NCBI GenBank assembly: GCA_920105625.2
Contig: OV050030.1
Location: forward strand, 146,701,877-146,765,876
Length of the DNA: 64,000 nt
Reading direction: 5' to 3'
Source: Clusia tigrina
Taxonomy: Eukaryota; Arthropoda; Insecta; Diptera; Clusiidae
The translations under genes were made by a program, and so were the position numbers. The notes below the pieces were generated by a model. It ran no database searches. It was not told the DNA's origin and was given only the letters and a program-made list of their open reading frames with translations. This document shows, piece after piece, positions 1 through 10,773 of this stretch. Every line of letters begins with the position of its first letter. The stretch's first letter is position 1.

Positions 1-239
1 ATTCCGTCAAAGCACATTACGCCGATTTACTTTTAGAAATTGGTGAATGTAACATTCAATTCTTCTTTGTGCCATATAGTTCAAAATATTTAACACCTAA
101 ATTCAGGCATATACGAGGAAATTAATGATAGAATCGGTAGTTGATTTCGACGAAACGAATATTTATCCTAAAACGAATATTTATACTGAGACGACTATTT
201 ATCCTAAAGCTTGGAAGCCCATACAATTTTATTAAAACG

Positions 240-640
240 TGGCGGTCCTATAATATTAATAAGAAATTTAAATCCTGCAACGTCACAAATCTCTATCATT
301 TAGGCAACAATTTTAACTGTTGGTGGAAAGGAGAATCTGTTTTTATTACAAGAATTCAACTTATTCCTACCAATTTTCCATTTAAGTTTAAAAGACTTCA
401 ACATTCAGTAAAATTATTTTTTTCAATGTCCACCAATAAAGCTCAAACCTTTAAAAAAAAACAGGGATTTATCTGCATGCTGATTGCTTCTCCCATGGCC
501 ATTTGTATGTACGTTGTTCCCGCGTAAGTAGCTCATATGATTTGTATATTTGCGCTTCCAACAAAATACTAAAAATGTATATTGAGAAGCACTTCAATGT
601 ATGTGTTCCAGAAAGAAGTAACATTGATGAATTTAAAATA
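240..640 (+). pseudogene. Helitron RepHel helicase C-terminus (broken)
   Basis: This is the C-terminal end of a Helitron replication initiator/helicase (RepHel), which unwinds DNA during rolling-circle transposition. Reading around 330-450 gives GESVFITRIQLIPTNFPFKF followed by KRLQ and FSMSTNKAQT, the region before the last helicase motif. After a run of nine A near 450-460 the frame shifts, and the next frame reads CFSHGHLYVRCSRVSSSYDL, the PIF1/Helitron motif VI region, then a Helitron-like LYI tail. Upstream of 300 the reading is disturbed further. With at least one frameshift and no N-terminal Rep domain in the window, it is a dead fragment. A cellular PIF1 is unlikely because the sequence runs into a Helitron 3' end. 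Confidence 0.75.
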
Positions 641-883
641 AACTAACATTTGAACTAAAAACTATAATTTTTGGCCTTTTTATTTCTAAAATAAATATTG
701 GCTATTTTATTTTATGAGGTTTTTTCATTTTATGTCAACAAAAATTAGGAGGTCATGTTTGTCGATATCGGAGTTTTGCGATATTAGCTATGTTGAGAAA
801 GATGAAATAAAACTAAGATAACTGTGAGTTTAAAACATACGTTTGGATTGTCGTAAATTTAACTGAGACAGATGTTTAAAAAA

Positions 884-1060
884 AGATTGGAAAGAAAGAA
901 ACAGTATGAAAACGGGAACAAATTTCAACTTTAGTTGAAATAGCGGATATGTGTTTTTGGTTACAGATACTACATAGATAGATTGGAAAGAAAGAAACAG
1001 TATGAAAACGGGAACAAATTTCAACTTTAGTTGAAATAGCGGATATGTGTTTTTGGTTAC

Positions 1061-1072
<12 letters not shown>
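884..1072. repeat. 96-bp direct tandem duplication
   Basis: Two adjacent copies of a 96-base unit start at 884 and 980. They are identical over almost their whole length and end at the shared string TTACAGATACTAC. The unit lies in the Helitron 3' tail just before the terminal hairpin. The near identity points to a recent duplication. Confidence 0.9.
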
Positions 1073-1290
<218 letters not shown>

Positions 1291-1308
1291 GTATATATAC
1301 TCCCCCGT

Positions 1309-4300
1309 CTAGAATTTTGGGAACCACAGTGAGTCCGAAATGAACCTGGCTATGTCCTTGATGTTGATGGAAGATAGTTCGGTTAAGGAAGTGAAGAAAG
1401 GTGAGCCTAGGAATTTTAATCTACGCCTGGCCAGAGCTGGGCACTGACACATGAGATGAAGTACTGTTTCTTCCTCCTCCTCAGAGCCACAGCTGCGACA
1501 GAAGTCATTATGCGGCAGTGCTAATCTTTCAGCGTGTTTCCCGATCAGGCAGTGTCCCGTGAGCACATTTATTATAGTGCCGATGGAGTTCCTGCTAATA
1601 TTGAGTAGCTGACTAGTACGCCTAATGTCGATAGTGCTCCAGGTTTGTCTGGCAACACTACAGGTATGTTCATTTACCCAGGCTTTTTTAGCTGCCTCAA
1701 GGTAGTCATGTTTTATGGCCCATTTGACCGTGGCCAGTGGGACACCTACATCAAAGGAGGGGGAGATGTCAGGGAGCAGCGTACCTATTTTGGCCAATTC
1801 ATCGGCCTCGCAGTTTCCTGGAATGTCGCTATGTCCAGGCACCCAGCATATGTGAACTTGTGAGTTGCCTGAGACGACGTTCAGGGAGGAGCGGCAGTCG
1901 AGTACAAGCTTAGAGGTAGTGAATACACCAGCCAGTGACTTGACTGCCGCCTGACTGTCCGTGAATATGCGTATCATCACATCGCATACTTCATTTCGAA
2001 TAAGCCACTTGGACGCTTGGAATATTGCCATTACTTCCGCCTGAAAGACGCTGCAATGGTCAGGGAGACGATAGGAGAGCTTGATGCCAAGTTTTCTGGA
2101 GAAGATGCCGCAACCGACCTTATTCTCCAGTTTGGAGCCATCCGTATATATGTCAATGGAACTGCCAGTGACCACTAAATTGTTGGACGATTCCTCTCTA
2201 CTAGGAATGTAAGTGTCGAACCCGTGGTTTAGATTAGGTGTAGAGCACGTATAGTCATCGTCCGCCTGTACGGGCGTGTCCTGCATCAGAATATTGGCGT
2301 GGCCCAGGTTCAGTCTAGTCCAGCGCGATATAGAATTGAGTCTGGTTGCCGAGCATTTTGCTTGTTGCCTAACCAGAAGCCTAGTGGGCAACCAATGTAG
2401 GAATGCAAATAGAGCTTTGGTAGAGGTGGTACGCAGAGCCCCTGTTATCATAACCGCTGCTGTTCTTCTAACCTTGTCAAGAGGTTTTAGGTTCGCCGCC
2501 TTGTCGGTTGCGGGCCACCAGAAGACAGCGCCGTAGAGAAAGTACGGCTCAACCACCGCCGCATAGAGCCAGGACATGGTTCGAGGTTGGACGCCCCATG
2601 TTGTACCCATGGCCCTCTTGCAGCATTACAGAGCACACGTGGCTTTCCGTACCCTCTCCGCCAAATTTGCTTTCCAATGGAGCTTAGGGTCCAGGATCAG
2701 ACCTAGATACTTGACGCTATTGCTTAGGCTAAGCGTATTCCCATTAAGTGTGGGTAAGTCAAAACTTGGTATTTTGTGCTTCCTGGTGAAGAGCATGACC
2801 TCAGTTTTGGAAGGGTTGACATCTAGGCCAACTTCAAGACACCATTGGGACAGAATGCTAAGAGTGTAGCTTAGCTTTTCTGATAGTGTTGACAGATATT
2901 TACCGGAAACAGAGATAGCAATGTCGTCCGCATAAGCTATAGTGTTGCAGCCGGTCTGATCTAATCTCCTAAGTAGTGTGTTCACCGTCAAATTCCATAT
3001 GAGGGGTGAGAGCACACCGCCTTGTGGAGTACCTCTCTTGACAGTCCTTTTAGCATGTACGTTTCCTATTGAGGAGCTAATGACGCGTGTTTTCAGTAGC
3101 TGTTCGATGAACCTAACCAAGCTGGGGTCCAGGTTCAAGTTTACTAAGGATTTCGTGATGGCGGAGGGACAAATATTGTTGAATGCCCCTTCTATATCGA
3201 GAAATACTGCAAGAGTATATTCTTTGTTGGCAAGAGATTTCTCTACTTGCTCAATGAGCACGTGAAGCGCTGTTTCCACAGACTTGCCTTTAGTGTAGGC
3301 ATGTTGTGATTTGGAAAGGCACGTGGAATTAATAGAGCTCCTGATTTGTATATCAAGGACTCTTTCCAGTGTTTTCAAAAGAAAGGAGGACAGGCTAATT
3401 GGCCTATAGTCCTTAGGCTTGGTGTCGGTCGACTTTCCCGCTTTAGGGATGAAAACTACTCGAGCTTCTCTCCAGCTTATGGGAATGTACGACCATCTAA
3501 GGCATGCATTGTAAATATGCAGTAGCCAGGGCGCAACCGCACTTGCAGTGTGCTGAATGTCCGCGGGAATGATACCATCAGGCCCGGGAGATTTAAAAGG
3601 CTTAAAGCTATTGATGGCCCACTGAATATGCGTGTTGGTCATTTGGAATTGGGTTGAGTGACTTAAAGAGTGGTTGGTGTTAAAAGACCTGCAATCCACA
3701 AAGATTTCATTCCCCGGGAAGTGTGTTTCTATTAGGGCGTCCAAAGTGTCGGTTTCAGAGTCGGTCCAGGTACCGTCCGATCTCTGAATACATTCCAGAG
3801 CCCGAGGGGTGGTATTGAGAATCCTCCGGAATCTACTTGTCTCGGACGAGCTTTCTATGTTGCCACAGAAGTCTCGCCAAGACGCCCGTTTGGATCTCCT
3901 AACCATATACTTGAGTTCCCTTTGTTTGTCTTTGAAAGGGAGCCAGTCATTTGTGGCTTTGGCTCTGTTGAAGAGCTTGCGACATACTTTTCGTAGCTCA
4001 GCAATTTCCGAATTCCACCAAGGGGGTTTTGGTTTTCCTCTTGGTTTCGGGAAGTTGCAGGCTGATTTGGCAGCAGAGTTAAATAGTGCTGTAATGGTTT
4101 CAACCGCTCGATCTATATCGAGGTGATTATTGATCGTGGGAGGAGTCGACTGCAGGCCCGACTCCATAATGGTCTGGAATCGTGTCCAGTCAGTTCTTTT
4201 CCTGTTAGTGTGTCTTTTGCGCTCAGCCATATCTAACGTATCTGAGATCGCAATTCTAAAACAGATGTAACAGTGGTCCGAGAAGGAGCATTCCTGCAGA

Positions 4301-4400
4301 ACGCGCCAGCTCGAAATAAGATGAGACGAGTGATTATTACCAAGAGTTAGATCGAGAACCTCCCTTCTATTTGAGGTAATGAAGGTTGGCTCTCTCCCCC
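1309..4400 (-). pseudogene. LOA-like ORF2: endonuclease end, RT, RNase H
   Basis: The ORF2 polyprotein copies element RNA into DNA at the target site. The frame is open from about 4400 (end of the AP endonuclease, with SFSDH near 4290) through the RT to the stop at 1309-1311, except for one in-frame TAA at 2626-2628. RT landmarks are GPDGIIP, GTPQGGVLSPLIW and the catalytic YADD. RNase H follows with IYTDGSK, FQAEVMAI, FTDSQAA and WVPGHSDIPGN. A CRSCGSEEEEETVLHLMCQC zinc knuckle lies near the end. The two reading frames either side of the TAA are in phase, so a single nonsense change splits the protein between the RT and RNase H halves. It shares its family with elements 2, 3 and 6. Confidence 0.88.
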
Positions 4401-4402
4401 TG

Positions 4403-5581
4403 TTAGTTTCTATTAGCCTCCTCTACCAGCAGCCTTAAAGCATCCGAAGGCGGCGTCAGCCCGTGGTCGTGCGCCATGTAGCTGCTGACGATCCATATAG
4501 CCATGGTGTTGGTGGAAATAACCATGGCTACATTATCCTTGTCGCTGAACCTGTGAAGAAGAAGAGCGTTAATATTGTTCTTAACAAGAATACAGGCTCT
4601 GGGTTTACCTCGATCCTGCACGAATACTGTGCGGTATCCGCTTGTAGTGAGTCCGCGAACCTGATCATTTACGTCCCAAGCATTTTTGGCATTAATAGGG
4701 GCTAGAGAGTCCTCATTAAGAATAATGATTATCTCTCGAGAGTTGCCCTTGGGCTCGCTTATTTTTGCGACCTTCCAGTCATCCGTGGGGAGGTCGTAAT
4801 TGCTGAGCCTTAGCAACTCCAGAATTTCTTCCGGCGAGGAGTGCTCTGCCGGAACCCAGGCCCTGGAACGCGGGCGGTTCGGGATCTGGTCTCTGGGAAC
4901 AGCTGAGAGCTTGGCCCCCGGCCAGATTTCGCCAACCATTGAGATGGCCATCTTGTAAAGCTCAGCCGAGCGCTCATCTGAGCACGCGATGAGCTTCACG
5001 TGCCCCTGATACCATCCCGCGTCCCGGCATACAGGTGATGGGCCAGGATTGGCCCTCAGGATCTCCCTGTAGATCCTGAAAAGGGCCTTCTCCACCATTT
5101 TCCAGTTCGCTGGGGAAATGGTACCGTCACTGTTACCAGTGTCAACGATAGCCCAGATGAGGCCCTCTTTGGCTACCTCATTAAATGGCCGGGTAAGTCT
5201 CGGCTTGGAAGCCAGTCGTGGGCGTTTAGTTTCCCGCACGACTGATTGGGAGGGATGCTCAGCCGACCGTTGCCGTTTCTCAGCACCTTCAGGGGGTGGC
5301 TGCGGACGAGCACCAACATTTTGGTGAGCCCATGCCAGCGCTCCCTTGTCTTTATCAGACATTGAAGCGGGGTCGGCAGATTCCAACCTTTGCAGAATCC
5401 TGAAGGCGGACCTCCGGGTTCTGTACGCCCGTGTAGACGCATTCACATGCGTGCGAGCACCTGAAGGGAGATTGGTGCTGGGGCCCGTGCTGGAGGAGGT
5501 CGGCTTATTTGCCGGAGGGGCGACCCTAGCACCCGGCCTAGCAGCCGACGATTGGATAATTTTTAGCCGTGCCCCAAGCAC
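4403..5581 (-). pseudogene. LOA-like ORF1 fused to endonuclease by deletion
   Basis: This 392-codon open frame is a chimera. The first two thirds are ORF1: a low-complexity Pro/Ser/Ala-rich start, then a conserved domain with RDAGWYQGHVKLIACSDERS and a NEDSLAPINAKN segment that align by eye with element 2 at 6150-6500. Just after PINAKN it jumps into the middle of the ORF2 endonuclease, reading KPRACILVKNNINALLL and WIVSSYMAHDH, and stops at 4403. Element 2 shows the normal layout, with ORF1 ending after an acidic tail and ORF2 starting in an overlapping frame. Here the ORF1 3' end and the endonuclease 5' end are deleted in phase. A second deletion after EEANRN removes more of the endonuclease. 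The ATG at 5581 may not be the original start. Confidence 0.75.
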
Positions 5582-5716
5582 CTTTTTGTTTTTATTATGA
5601 GAAATAATGCAAAAAAATATATATATTTTTTTTATTTTATTTACATTTATTTGAAAATTAAGAATAAACTGAAATATTTTTATTAATTACATACTCATAT
5701 TAACATTAATATTATT

Positions 5717-6100
5717 TTAATTTAATAGTGAAGTATTTTTAAATGTGGGATAATTCATGTTATATTCTTTAACCACTTGAAAAAGGAATTGTTTCTCCTC
5801 TTCATTGTGGGTTAATTTATTATTATAATCTGTAATGAATTTGGCGCCTCTTTCAGCTGCATCATTCACTACAGAGAAGTTTTTACAAATTTGTGATACC
5901 TGAGCGTAGTCAAATCTTTCATTCCAATCCGACGGATCGACTTGCAAAAACTCTTTTGAAATTTCTAAGCGATCAAAGAACGCGTGTGTATTGGAATTTA
6001 CAAAATCGCTTAAATATTTTTGTGCAAATGTGTCGATATTTGTTGGATTAGTTATTATTCGCTTGCATTTTTCTTGTATTTGTTAATTGCCTGAACCATT
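5717..6100 (-). pseudogene. CRHH-family C-terminal fragment
   Basis: This open stretch ends at a stop at 5717 and carries the C-terminus of the protein family also found at 10774-12297. Both read VVND.AERG.K.ITDYN followed by a Glu/Gln/Lys-rich helix (EEEKQFLFQVV here, DEQQKQYVLQLV there). The frame is open upstream to about 6100 with no ATG before 5947. The N-terminal and central parts, including the CRHH motif, are missing. The family is multicopy in arthropod genomes in my recollection and behaves like a transposon protein. I do not know an accepted name. The fragment lies between two LOA-like elements and is clearly diverged from the second copy. Confidence 0.6.
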
Positions 6101-6149
6101 TTTTTTTTAATTGCAACACTTACATTAGGATCGTAGGACACCCCCCTTC

Positions 6150-6797
6150 TGTCACGATGCGGGCTGGTCTCAGGCCAGGGCCAAGCTTATCGCATGCGAT
6201 GACAGCAGGTCAGCCAACCTTTACAAGATCGCGGTAAGCAAGGTTGGCGAGATCTAGCCGGGAGCCAAGCTAGAAGCCGTCAGCAGGGAAGAAGTTCCCA
6301 GCAGACCCAGAGCCCGGGTCTGGATCCCGGCTAAGCCAGCTGAACCGGAGAGAATAGAGGCGATCTTTAGATCGTGCAACAGGGAGCTGCCAACCCATAA
6401 CTGGAAGGTAGCGTAGCTCGAGGAGCCAGTGGAAGGAAGGAGGCAGGTGTTGCTGCTACTCAACGCTGAGTCCCTTGCCCCACTGGCAGAGAGAAACGGG
6501 GTAGTCAGGTTCGGGTTCGTTGATGTGACCGTCCGGATCTACCGCAGCGACGAGCAAGTTTTGGAGCCGGAGGAGATAGAGGGTCACAAGGCTAGCGAGG
6601 CTGGCGGTGGTGAAGAAGGGTTGTCCAGCAGCCAAAGGTCGACCGACTCAGAGCAGCTGACCGGGGTCGGGCAGCTCTTTGAGGACGACGACCTGCTTGA
6701 CTACACCGAAGAAGAGGAGGACGCGGACGCTACGATGGTGGAGGTAAGAATAACAGATTCTTATGAAGCTGATCCAAATCAACCTCCACCATTGTAA
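6150..6797 (+). pseudogene. LOA-like ORF1 (two stops)
   Basis: This is a retrotransposon ORF1, presumably an RNA-binding particle protein. The frame reads RDAGWSQARAKLIACDDSRS, then NAESLAPLAERNGVVRFGF, the conserved block shared with element 1 and resembling DUF4780. It ends in an acidic tail (DDDLLDYTEEEEDAD) with a stop at 6795-6797. Two in-frame stops, TAG at 6255-6257 and TAG at 6414-6416, break it. One replaces the tryptophan found in element 1 (EIW becomes EI-stop). The last 35 bases overlap the ORF2 start at 6763 in another frame. The N-terminal part is missing. Confidence 0.7.
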
Positions 6798-7984
6798 ACT
6801 CGCCTCTGCGAACTTGATGGTCCGCCTGGGTTCTGGTGGTTTTGACGTGGCCCTCATCCAAGAGCCGTGGATATGCGGCAACAAAATCTGCGGTTTGAAG
6901 ATGAAAGGCTTCAAGATGATAGCCGCTCAGAGCACAGGTAAGCCTAGTGCTTGTATAGTTGCAAAGGATAACATTAACATCTTTTTGCTTCCACAGTTAA
7001 GTAATGGCGATACGGTGGCGGCAAGCATTGAGCTGCAAAATAGCAGCTTCTGGGTAGCCTCCGCATATATGCCTCACGACAAGGTCGCTCCACCAGAGGG
7101 TTGTCTCCAGTGACGTAAATGCACACAACACTTTGTGGGGAAGTTCAAACACTAACGCAAGAGGTGAGTCAGTTTTAGACTTCATTATAGAGAATAAGCT
7201 TAGTGTGGTAAATTTAGGCTCAGAGCCGACGTTTATAACACAAAATAGAAGGGAAGTGTTAGATATTACCCTGACCTTCGATAACTTCGCTAACAATATA
7301 AAAAGATGGAGAGTGTCGAAAGAAAATTCCTACTCTGACCATCGCTATATAGAATACGAAGTGAACTTCCCACGAGCTCCAGTTGAGACCTTTAGAAATA
7401 TACGGAGAACGGACTGGGGGAAGTATAGGAAAACTCTCAGGGCCTCGCTGCCAATAAATCCCCCGTCTGATCCCACAGACCCTGTGGAATTAGATGGGCT
7501 GATCAATCAGGTAACCACGGCCCTGAATAGTTCACTGACAGCCGGGTGTCCGGTTGTAAAACTGAGAGGCAAGGACAAACCACCTTGGTGGTCAATGGAT
7601 CTAGGCCTTCTCCGGAAGTCCAACAGGCGGCTATTTAACAGGGCTAAAACTTCGGGTCTGCCCGCGGACTGGGAAGCCTACAAGGCTGACCTAAAAATAT
7701 ACAAGAAAGCAATCAGAATTGCGCAGCGACAGTCGTTGCAAAACTATTGTAGGGATGTGGAAGAAACATCGGAAGCAGCTAGACTAAGAAGAATCCTAGC
7801 GAGGACACCACACAACCTGGGCTACCTTAAAGGTCCGGGTGATGTGTGGAGTGAATCGAGCGAGGAATCTTTGGCTCTTCTCTTAGATACGCATTTTCCA
7901 GGCAGTAGCACAGTGGAGGGTGATAACCCGACACCTAAGGGCAGGCAGTTTGAGATAGGGAATGCTTATTACACAGGTCTGCGA
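6763..7984 (+). pseudogene. LOA-like ORF2: AP endonuclease and pre-RT linker
   Basis: The start ATG at 6763 lies inside the ORF1 end. The reading begins MKLIQINLHHCKLASANLM, then IQEPW, SACIVAKDNIN and ASAYMPHD, the AP-endonuclease fold of non-LTR elements that nicks target DNA. At 7113 the frame stops after a small deletion. It resumes at about 7110 as SDVNAHNTLWGSSNTNARGE and the SYSDHRYIEYEV motif with catalytic Asp-His. The linker before the RT (KPPWWSMDLGLLRKSNRRLF) runs to about 7976, where the sequence departs from the family. No RT catalytic motif is present. The apparent codons 7977-8038 belong to the neighbouring DNA. Confidence 0.78.
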
Positions 7985-8199
7985 AAAAAAAATGTTTGTC
8001 AGCTGCATGAGATATTTTTACTGAATTATATGTTTTAAAGTGCGCTGATTTCAAAAGTGATGGCCATTTTTTTCTACCACATAAGGATTTTTTGCAAATT
8101 CAAACACAAAAAATTGGTTAAAGCACTCCTTTATTCAAAATTTGCAAACAATTAGTATTTTTTTTTTAAGCAAACGAAACATTATTTTGATACATATAC

Positions 8200-9903
8200 T
8201 TATTCATGTTCTTTATGAAACCTTTTCTTCTTTTCCTTGATACTTTGACGAGTCCTTTTCCGATTTCCATCTTCAGTTTCTCGCTTAAGCAGCCAACAGT
8301 AATCAGCAAGCATAGTGACATCCCATCGCCCTTGGTACCTTCTCTCGATATCACGGACATCCGGGTGAATTCGCTCCCCCTGCTCTTCACTGTAAGCTCC
8401 CAGGTTTTCAGGAAAATAATCTATGTGAGAGTGTAAAAAATGGACCTTCAAGCTCATCTTGCAGCCTTGAGCTTCGTATGCTGCTAGCATCCGTTGCACA
8501 ATGGTTTTGTAGTTAGGATCCTTAGTATTTCCCAAAAACTTTCGCACTACGTCCTTGAACGATACCCAAGCTTCTTTTTCCTTCTCATTCATAGTTTCCA
8601 CAAATGAAGGGTCCGTTAAAAGTTTTCTTATGTCGGGGCCGGTGAAAACCCCCTCTTTCAACTTTGCTTCTGACAGCTTCGGGAATTTTGTACATAAATA
8701 TTTGAAACAGTCTCCATCCTTTTGCAGCGATTTTACAAATAGTTTCATCAACCCCAATTTGATATGGAGAGGGGGCAACAAAACCTTTTCTGGTGGTACC
8801 AAGGTAGTGTTTATAACATTCTTCTCTCCAGGTTTTAAAGTTTCTCGGGATGGCCAATCACTTTTTTTCCAGTGCTGTTCTCTGGCTCTACTATCCCACA
8901 AGCATAAGAAGCATGGGCGTTTGGTCCAGCCTGCCTGCTGACCCAAAAGCATTGTCAGTATTTTGAAGTCCCCACATATCATCCATTGATGGTCTTGATA
9001 CTTGATTTTTTCCAGGATAATGGCCAAATCGTTATAATCTTCTTTCATATGCACTGAATGTCCAATCGGAATCGAGGCAAATTTATTTCCATTGTGCAAT
9101 AATACTGCTTTAAGGCTAGTCTTACTTGAGTCAATGAATAGGCGCAATTCAGATGAGTCATACTTTATATCAAAGCGATGTATGAGTTCTTCCACATTAT
9201 TGCAGAAAACTAAATTTCCTTCTTTTGAGAAAAACTGGGTAAATTCTTTTTCTCGGTGTCTGTACCAGTAGAAAGAAGTGCCAGGTGATAAAAGGTTTTT
9301 ATTTTTTAATCTAGAACCTAACAGTTCGGCTGCATCTTTTGAAAGACCTAAATCTCTTACTAAATCATTGAGCTCACCTTGAGCAAATAGTTGAGGCCTT
9401 CCATCTTCGTCAAAAAAAAAATCTGAGCTTGATTCACCCGGAGGAGATAATGTAGCTTCGTCCTCCAACTCACTAGGGTATTCATCCAAACTGGAAGGTG
9501 GCTGCGGGATAGATATCTCGGAGCTATGGGGCACTGGACGTATAGCTGAGTCAAGATTAGGATAACTTATGTTTCTTTTGTTTTTTGAATTGAATCCCTT
9601 AACGTTAACTGAGCAGAAGTAGCAGTCAGTAGTGTGATTTTTCTGCTCACGCCATATCATAGGAATTCCAAATCGAAATGCATTTTTCTTTCCCTTAAAC
9701 CACAAACGAAGATCTTCTTCGCATCTTCTACACACCTTATGCGGGGCCCATGGTTTATCTTGATCACCAAGTTTTAATTTAAAGTAGGCAAAATAAACTT
9801 TCCTTACAAAATCACTTATATTTCTCTGTTGACTTTTAATAGTGAATTCACCACAGATATAACAAAAACTGTTTGGAGAAATAACACAACCCCTTGTAGC
9901 CAT
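8200..9903 (-). CDS. Intact transposase-like protein, multicopy arthropod family
   Basis: This 567-residue uninterrupted frame begins MATRGCVISPNSFCYICGEF. The N-terminus has paired cysteines C14/C17 and C58/C61, a treble-clef-like zinc finger. More CxxC pairs lie at C94/C97 and C331/C334. A Pro/Ser/acidic linker (about 122-170) precedes the conserved core: LFIDSSKTSLKAVLLHNGNK (D258), ICGDFKILTMLLG (D312), VHFLHSHIDYFPENLG (about 487-502) and SEEQGERIHPD (E506-E510). The spaced D, D and E would suit a DDE-type nuclease, but that is inference. The C-terminus is Lys/Arg-rich. I recognise the family as abundant in arthropod genomes but cannot name it. Broken relatives lie at 42052-43020 and 44198-45166. 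Being intact, this copy could be a recent arrival or a retained gene. The next gene, 870 bases away, points the other way. Confidence 0.75.
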   Translation of the reverse strand: MATRGCVISPNSFCYICGEFTIKSQQRNISDFVRKVYFAYFKLKLGDQDKPWAPHKVCRRCEEDLRLWFKGKKNAFRFGIPMIWREQKNHTTDCYFCSVNVKGFNSKNKRNISYPNLDSAIRPVPHSSEISIPQPPSSLDEYPSELEDEATLSPPGESSSDFFFDEDGRPQLFAQGELNDLVRDLGLSKDAAELLGSRLKNKNLLSPGTSFYWYRHREKEFTQFFSKEGNLVFCNNVEELIHRFDIKYDSSELRLFIDSSKTSLKAVLLHNGNKFASIPIGHSVHMKEDYNDLAIILEKIKYQDHQWMICGDFKILTMLLGQQAGWTKRPCFLCLWDSRAREQHWKKSDWPSRETLKPGEKNVINTTLVPPEKVLLPPLHIKLGLMKLFVKSLQKDGDCFKYLCTKFPKLSEAKLKEGVFTGPDIRKLLTDPSFVETMNEKEKEAWVSFKDVVRKFLGNTKDPNYKTIVQRMLAAYEAQGCKMSLKVHFLHSHIDYFPENLGAYSEEQGERIHPDVRDIERRYQGRWDVTMLADYCWLLKRETEDGNRKRTRQSIKEKKKRFHKEHE

Positions 9904-10773
9904 GATTAACAGACAACAGCACTGTTCACTTGAATATCAGTATGTATACTGAGAGCCTTTCTTTGTTTCAAGCGATATACGTCATTTGACTTGTCTCAAC
10001 CAGAGAATACCTTTTAAAGGTATTCAGAAGTAAACGAAGGCACTTGTGCGTGTTAGGTTGTACAGAGAGTAAATGAGTGTAGCAATAGACAATGGATAAA
10101 ACGAAAAGCAATATGTTAGTATGAGTAAAAAATTGGTTGCCATGCAAAGGAACGCTGTTGAACGGCGGAATTATAGGGAAATATGTACTGGTTTATTACT
10201 AATGAACATAGATGCTGCAATATACATAAAATCTTATGTGATATAATAATTTAAATATTTTTTCTGTTTTGGAGAGGTCAAAATCTGTGTTATGGACAAA
10301 TAATTGTACTTTGGAATCCCATTTCAATTAAATATGTTTGCTATGGTATACCGTTAATTTTAGACCCACAACAATGTTTTTTTTTTATGTCAGGTATGTA
10401 TCTACTTTTTCCTCATACTGTGTCACTGGCGACCCCAAGCAGGTAAAACCAAACTAGTTTCAAAATGTATTGGGTTACCCTACTACCTATTGTTATATTT
10501 TAAGTAGAAGTCCAGGGGTTCAGAGTCTGTTATTAAAAAAAGAAAAGGATAGCTAGGTGGTTCTTGCTTTTATGATTTTGTTTCTTGGTCAGTTTAAAAG
10601 TATTCGCTGAACAGTGAAAGTCGTATTTTGTTCTACGTTCGTGTGATCGAGTTTCAAAAAACCCACTAAATATTAACTACAAAAGACATTTTTATTTTAA
10701 TTAGGTCGGTACCTACTAACACGTACTCTTTGTTTTAGTTAGTGTCATTCTGTGTCATTTATTCTCTCTTCTA
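9904..10773. other. AT-rich spacer between two divergent transposon-like genes
   Basis: I see no coding remnant here. If the genes at 8200-9903 (-) and 10774-12297 (+) belong to one element, this would be their shared promoter region. I found no convincing inverted terminal repeats around either gene. Confidence 0.4.

Larger units (their letters stand above)
1305..5600 (-). mobile_element. LOA/I-like non-LTR retrotransposon, element 1
   Basis: This minus-strand non-LTR retrotransposon keeps an ORF1 remnant, part of the endonuclease, and nearly complete reverse transcriptase (RT) and RNase H domains. The RT-RNase H order and a C-terminal zinc knuckle are typical of the I/LOA/R1 group. The ORF1 resembles DUF4780-type proteins, from memory of the family. 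The 3' end abuts the TA-rich block at 1255-1305. The 5' end near 5590 meets A/T-rich DNA and is probably truncated. Two internal deletions affect ORF1/endonuclease, so this copy cannot move by itself. Confidence 0.8.
6147..7984 (+). mobile_element. LOA-like non-LTR retrotransposon, element 2
   Basis: This plus-strand, 5'-truncated copy carries ORF1, overlapping ORF2 endonuclease and the linker before the RT. It is the same family as elements 1, 3 and 6. It stops near 7984, before any RT catalytic motif, where the flank of the transposase-like gene at 8200-9903 begins. The missing 3' half is not seen right of that gene, so it was probably lost rather than split. The ORF1/ORF2 junction is best preserved here and explains the fusion in element 1. 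Confidence 0.75.

Noticed and set aside
141..527. 128-codon frame as a complete gene
   Set aside because: Its start is in unrelated frame-shifted sequence; only the part after about 330 matches the Helitron helicase, and the frame is lost at the A-run near 455.
2276..4126. Several plus-strand frames of 80-105 codons
   Set aside because: They are antisense shadows of the well-supported minus-strand reverse transcriptase of LOA element 1.
9904..10773. Inverted terminal repeats around the intact gene at 8200-9903
   Set aside because: I compared A-rich stretches near 7984 and 10365 but the resemblance is limited to homopolymer runs; the inverted repeats of the 41107-43340 copy were not found here.
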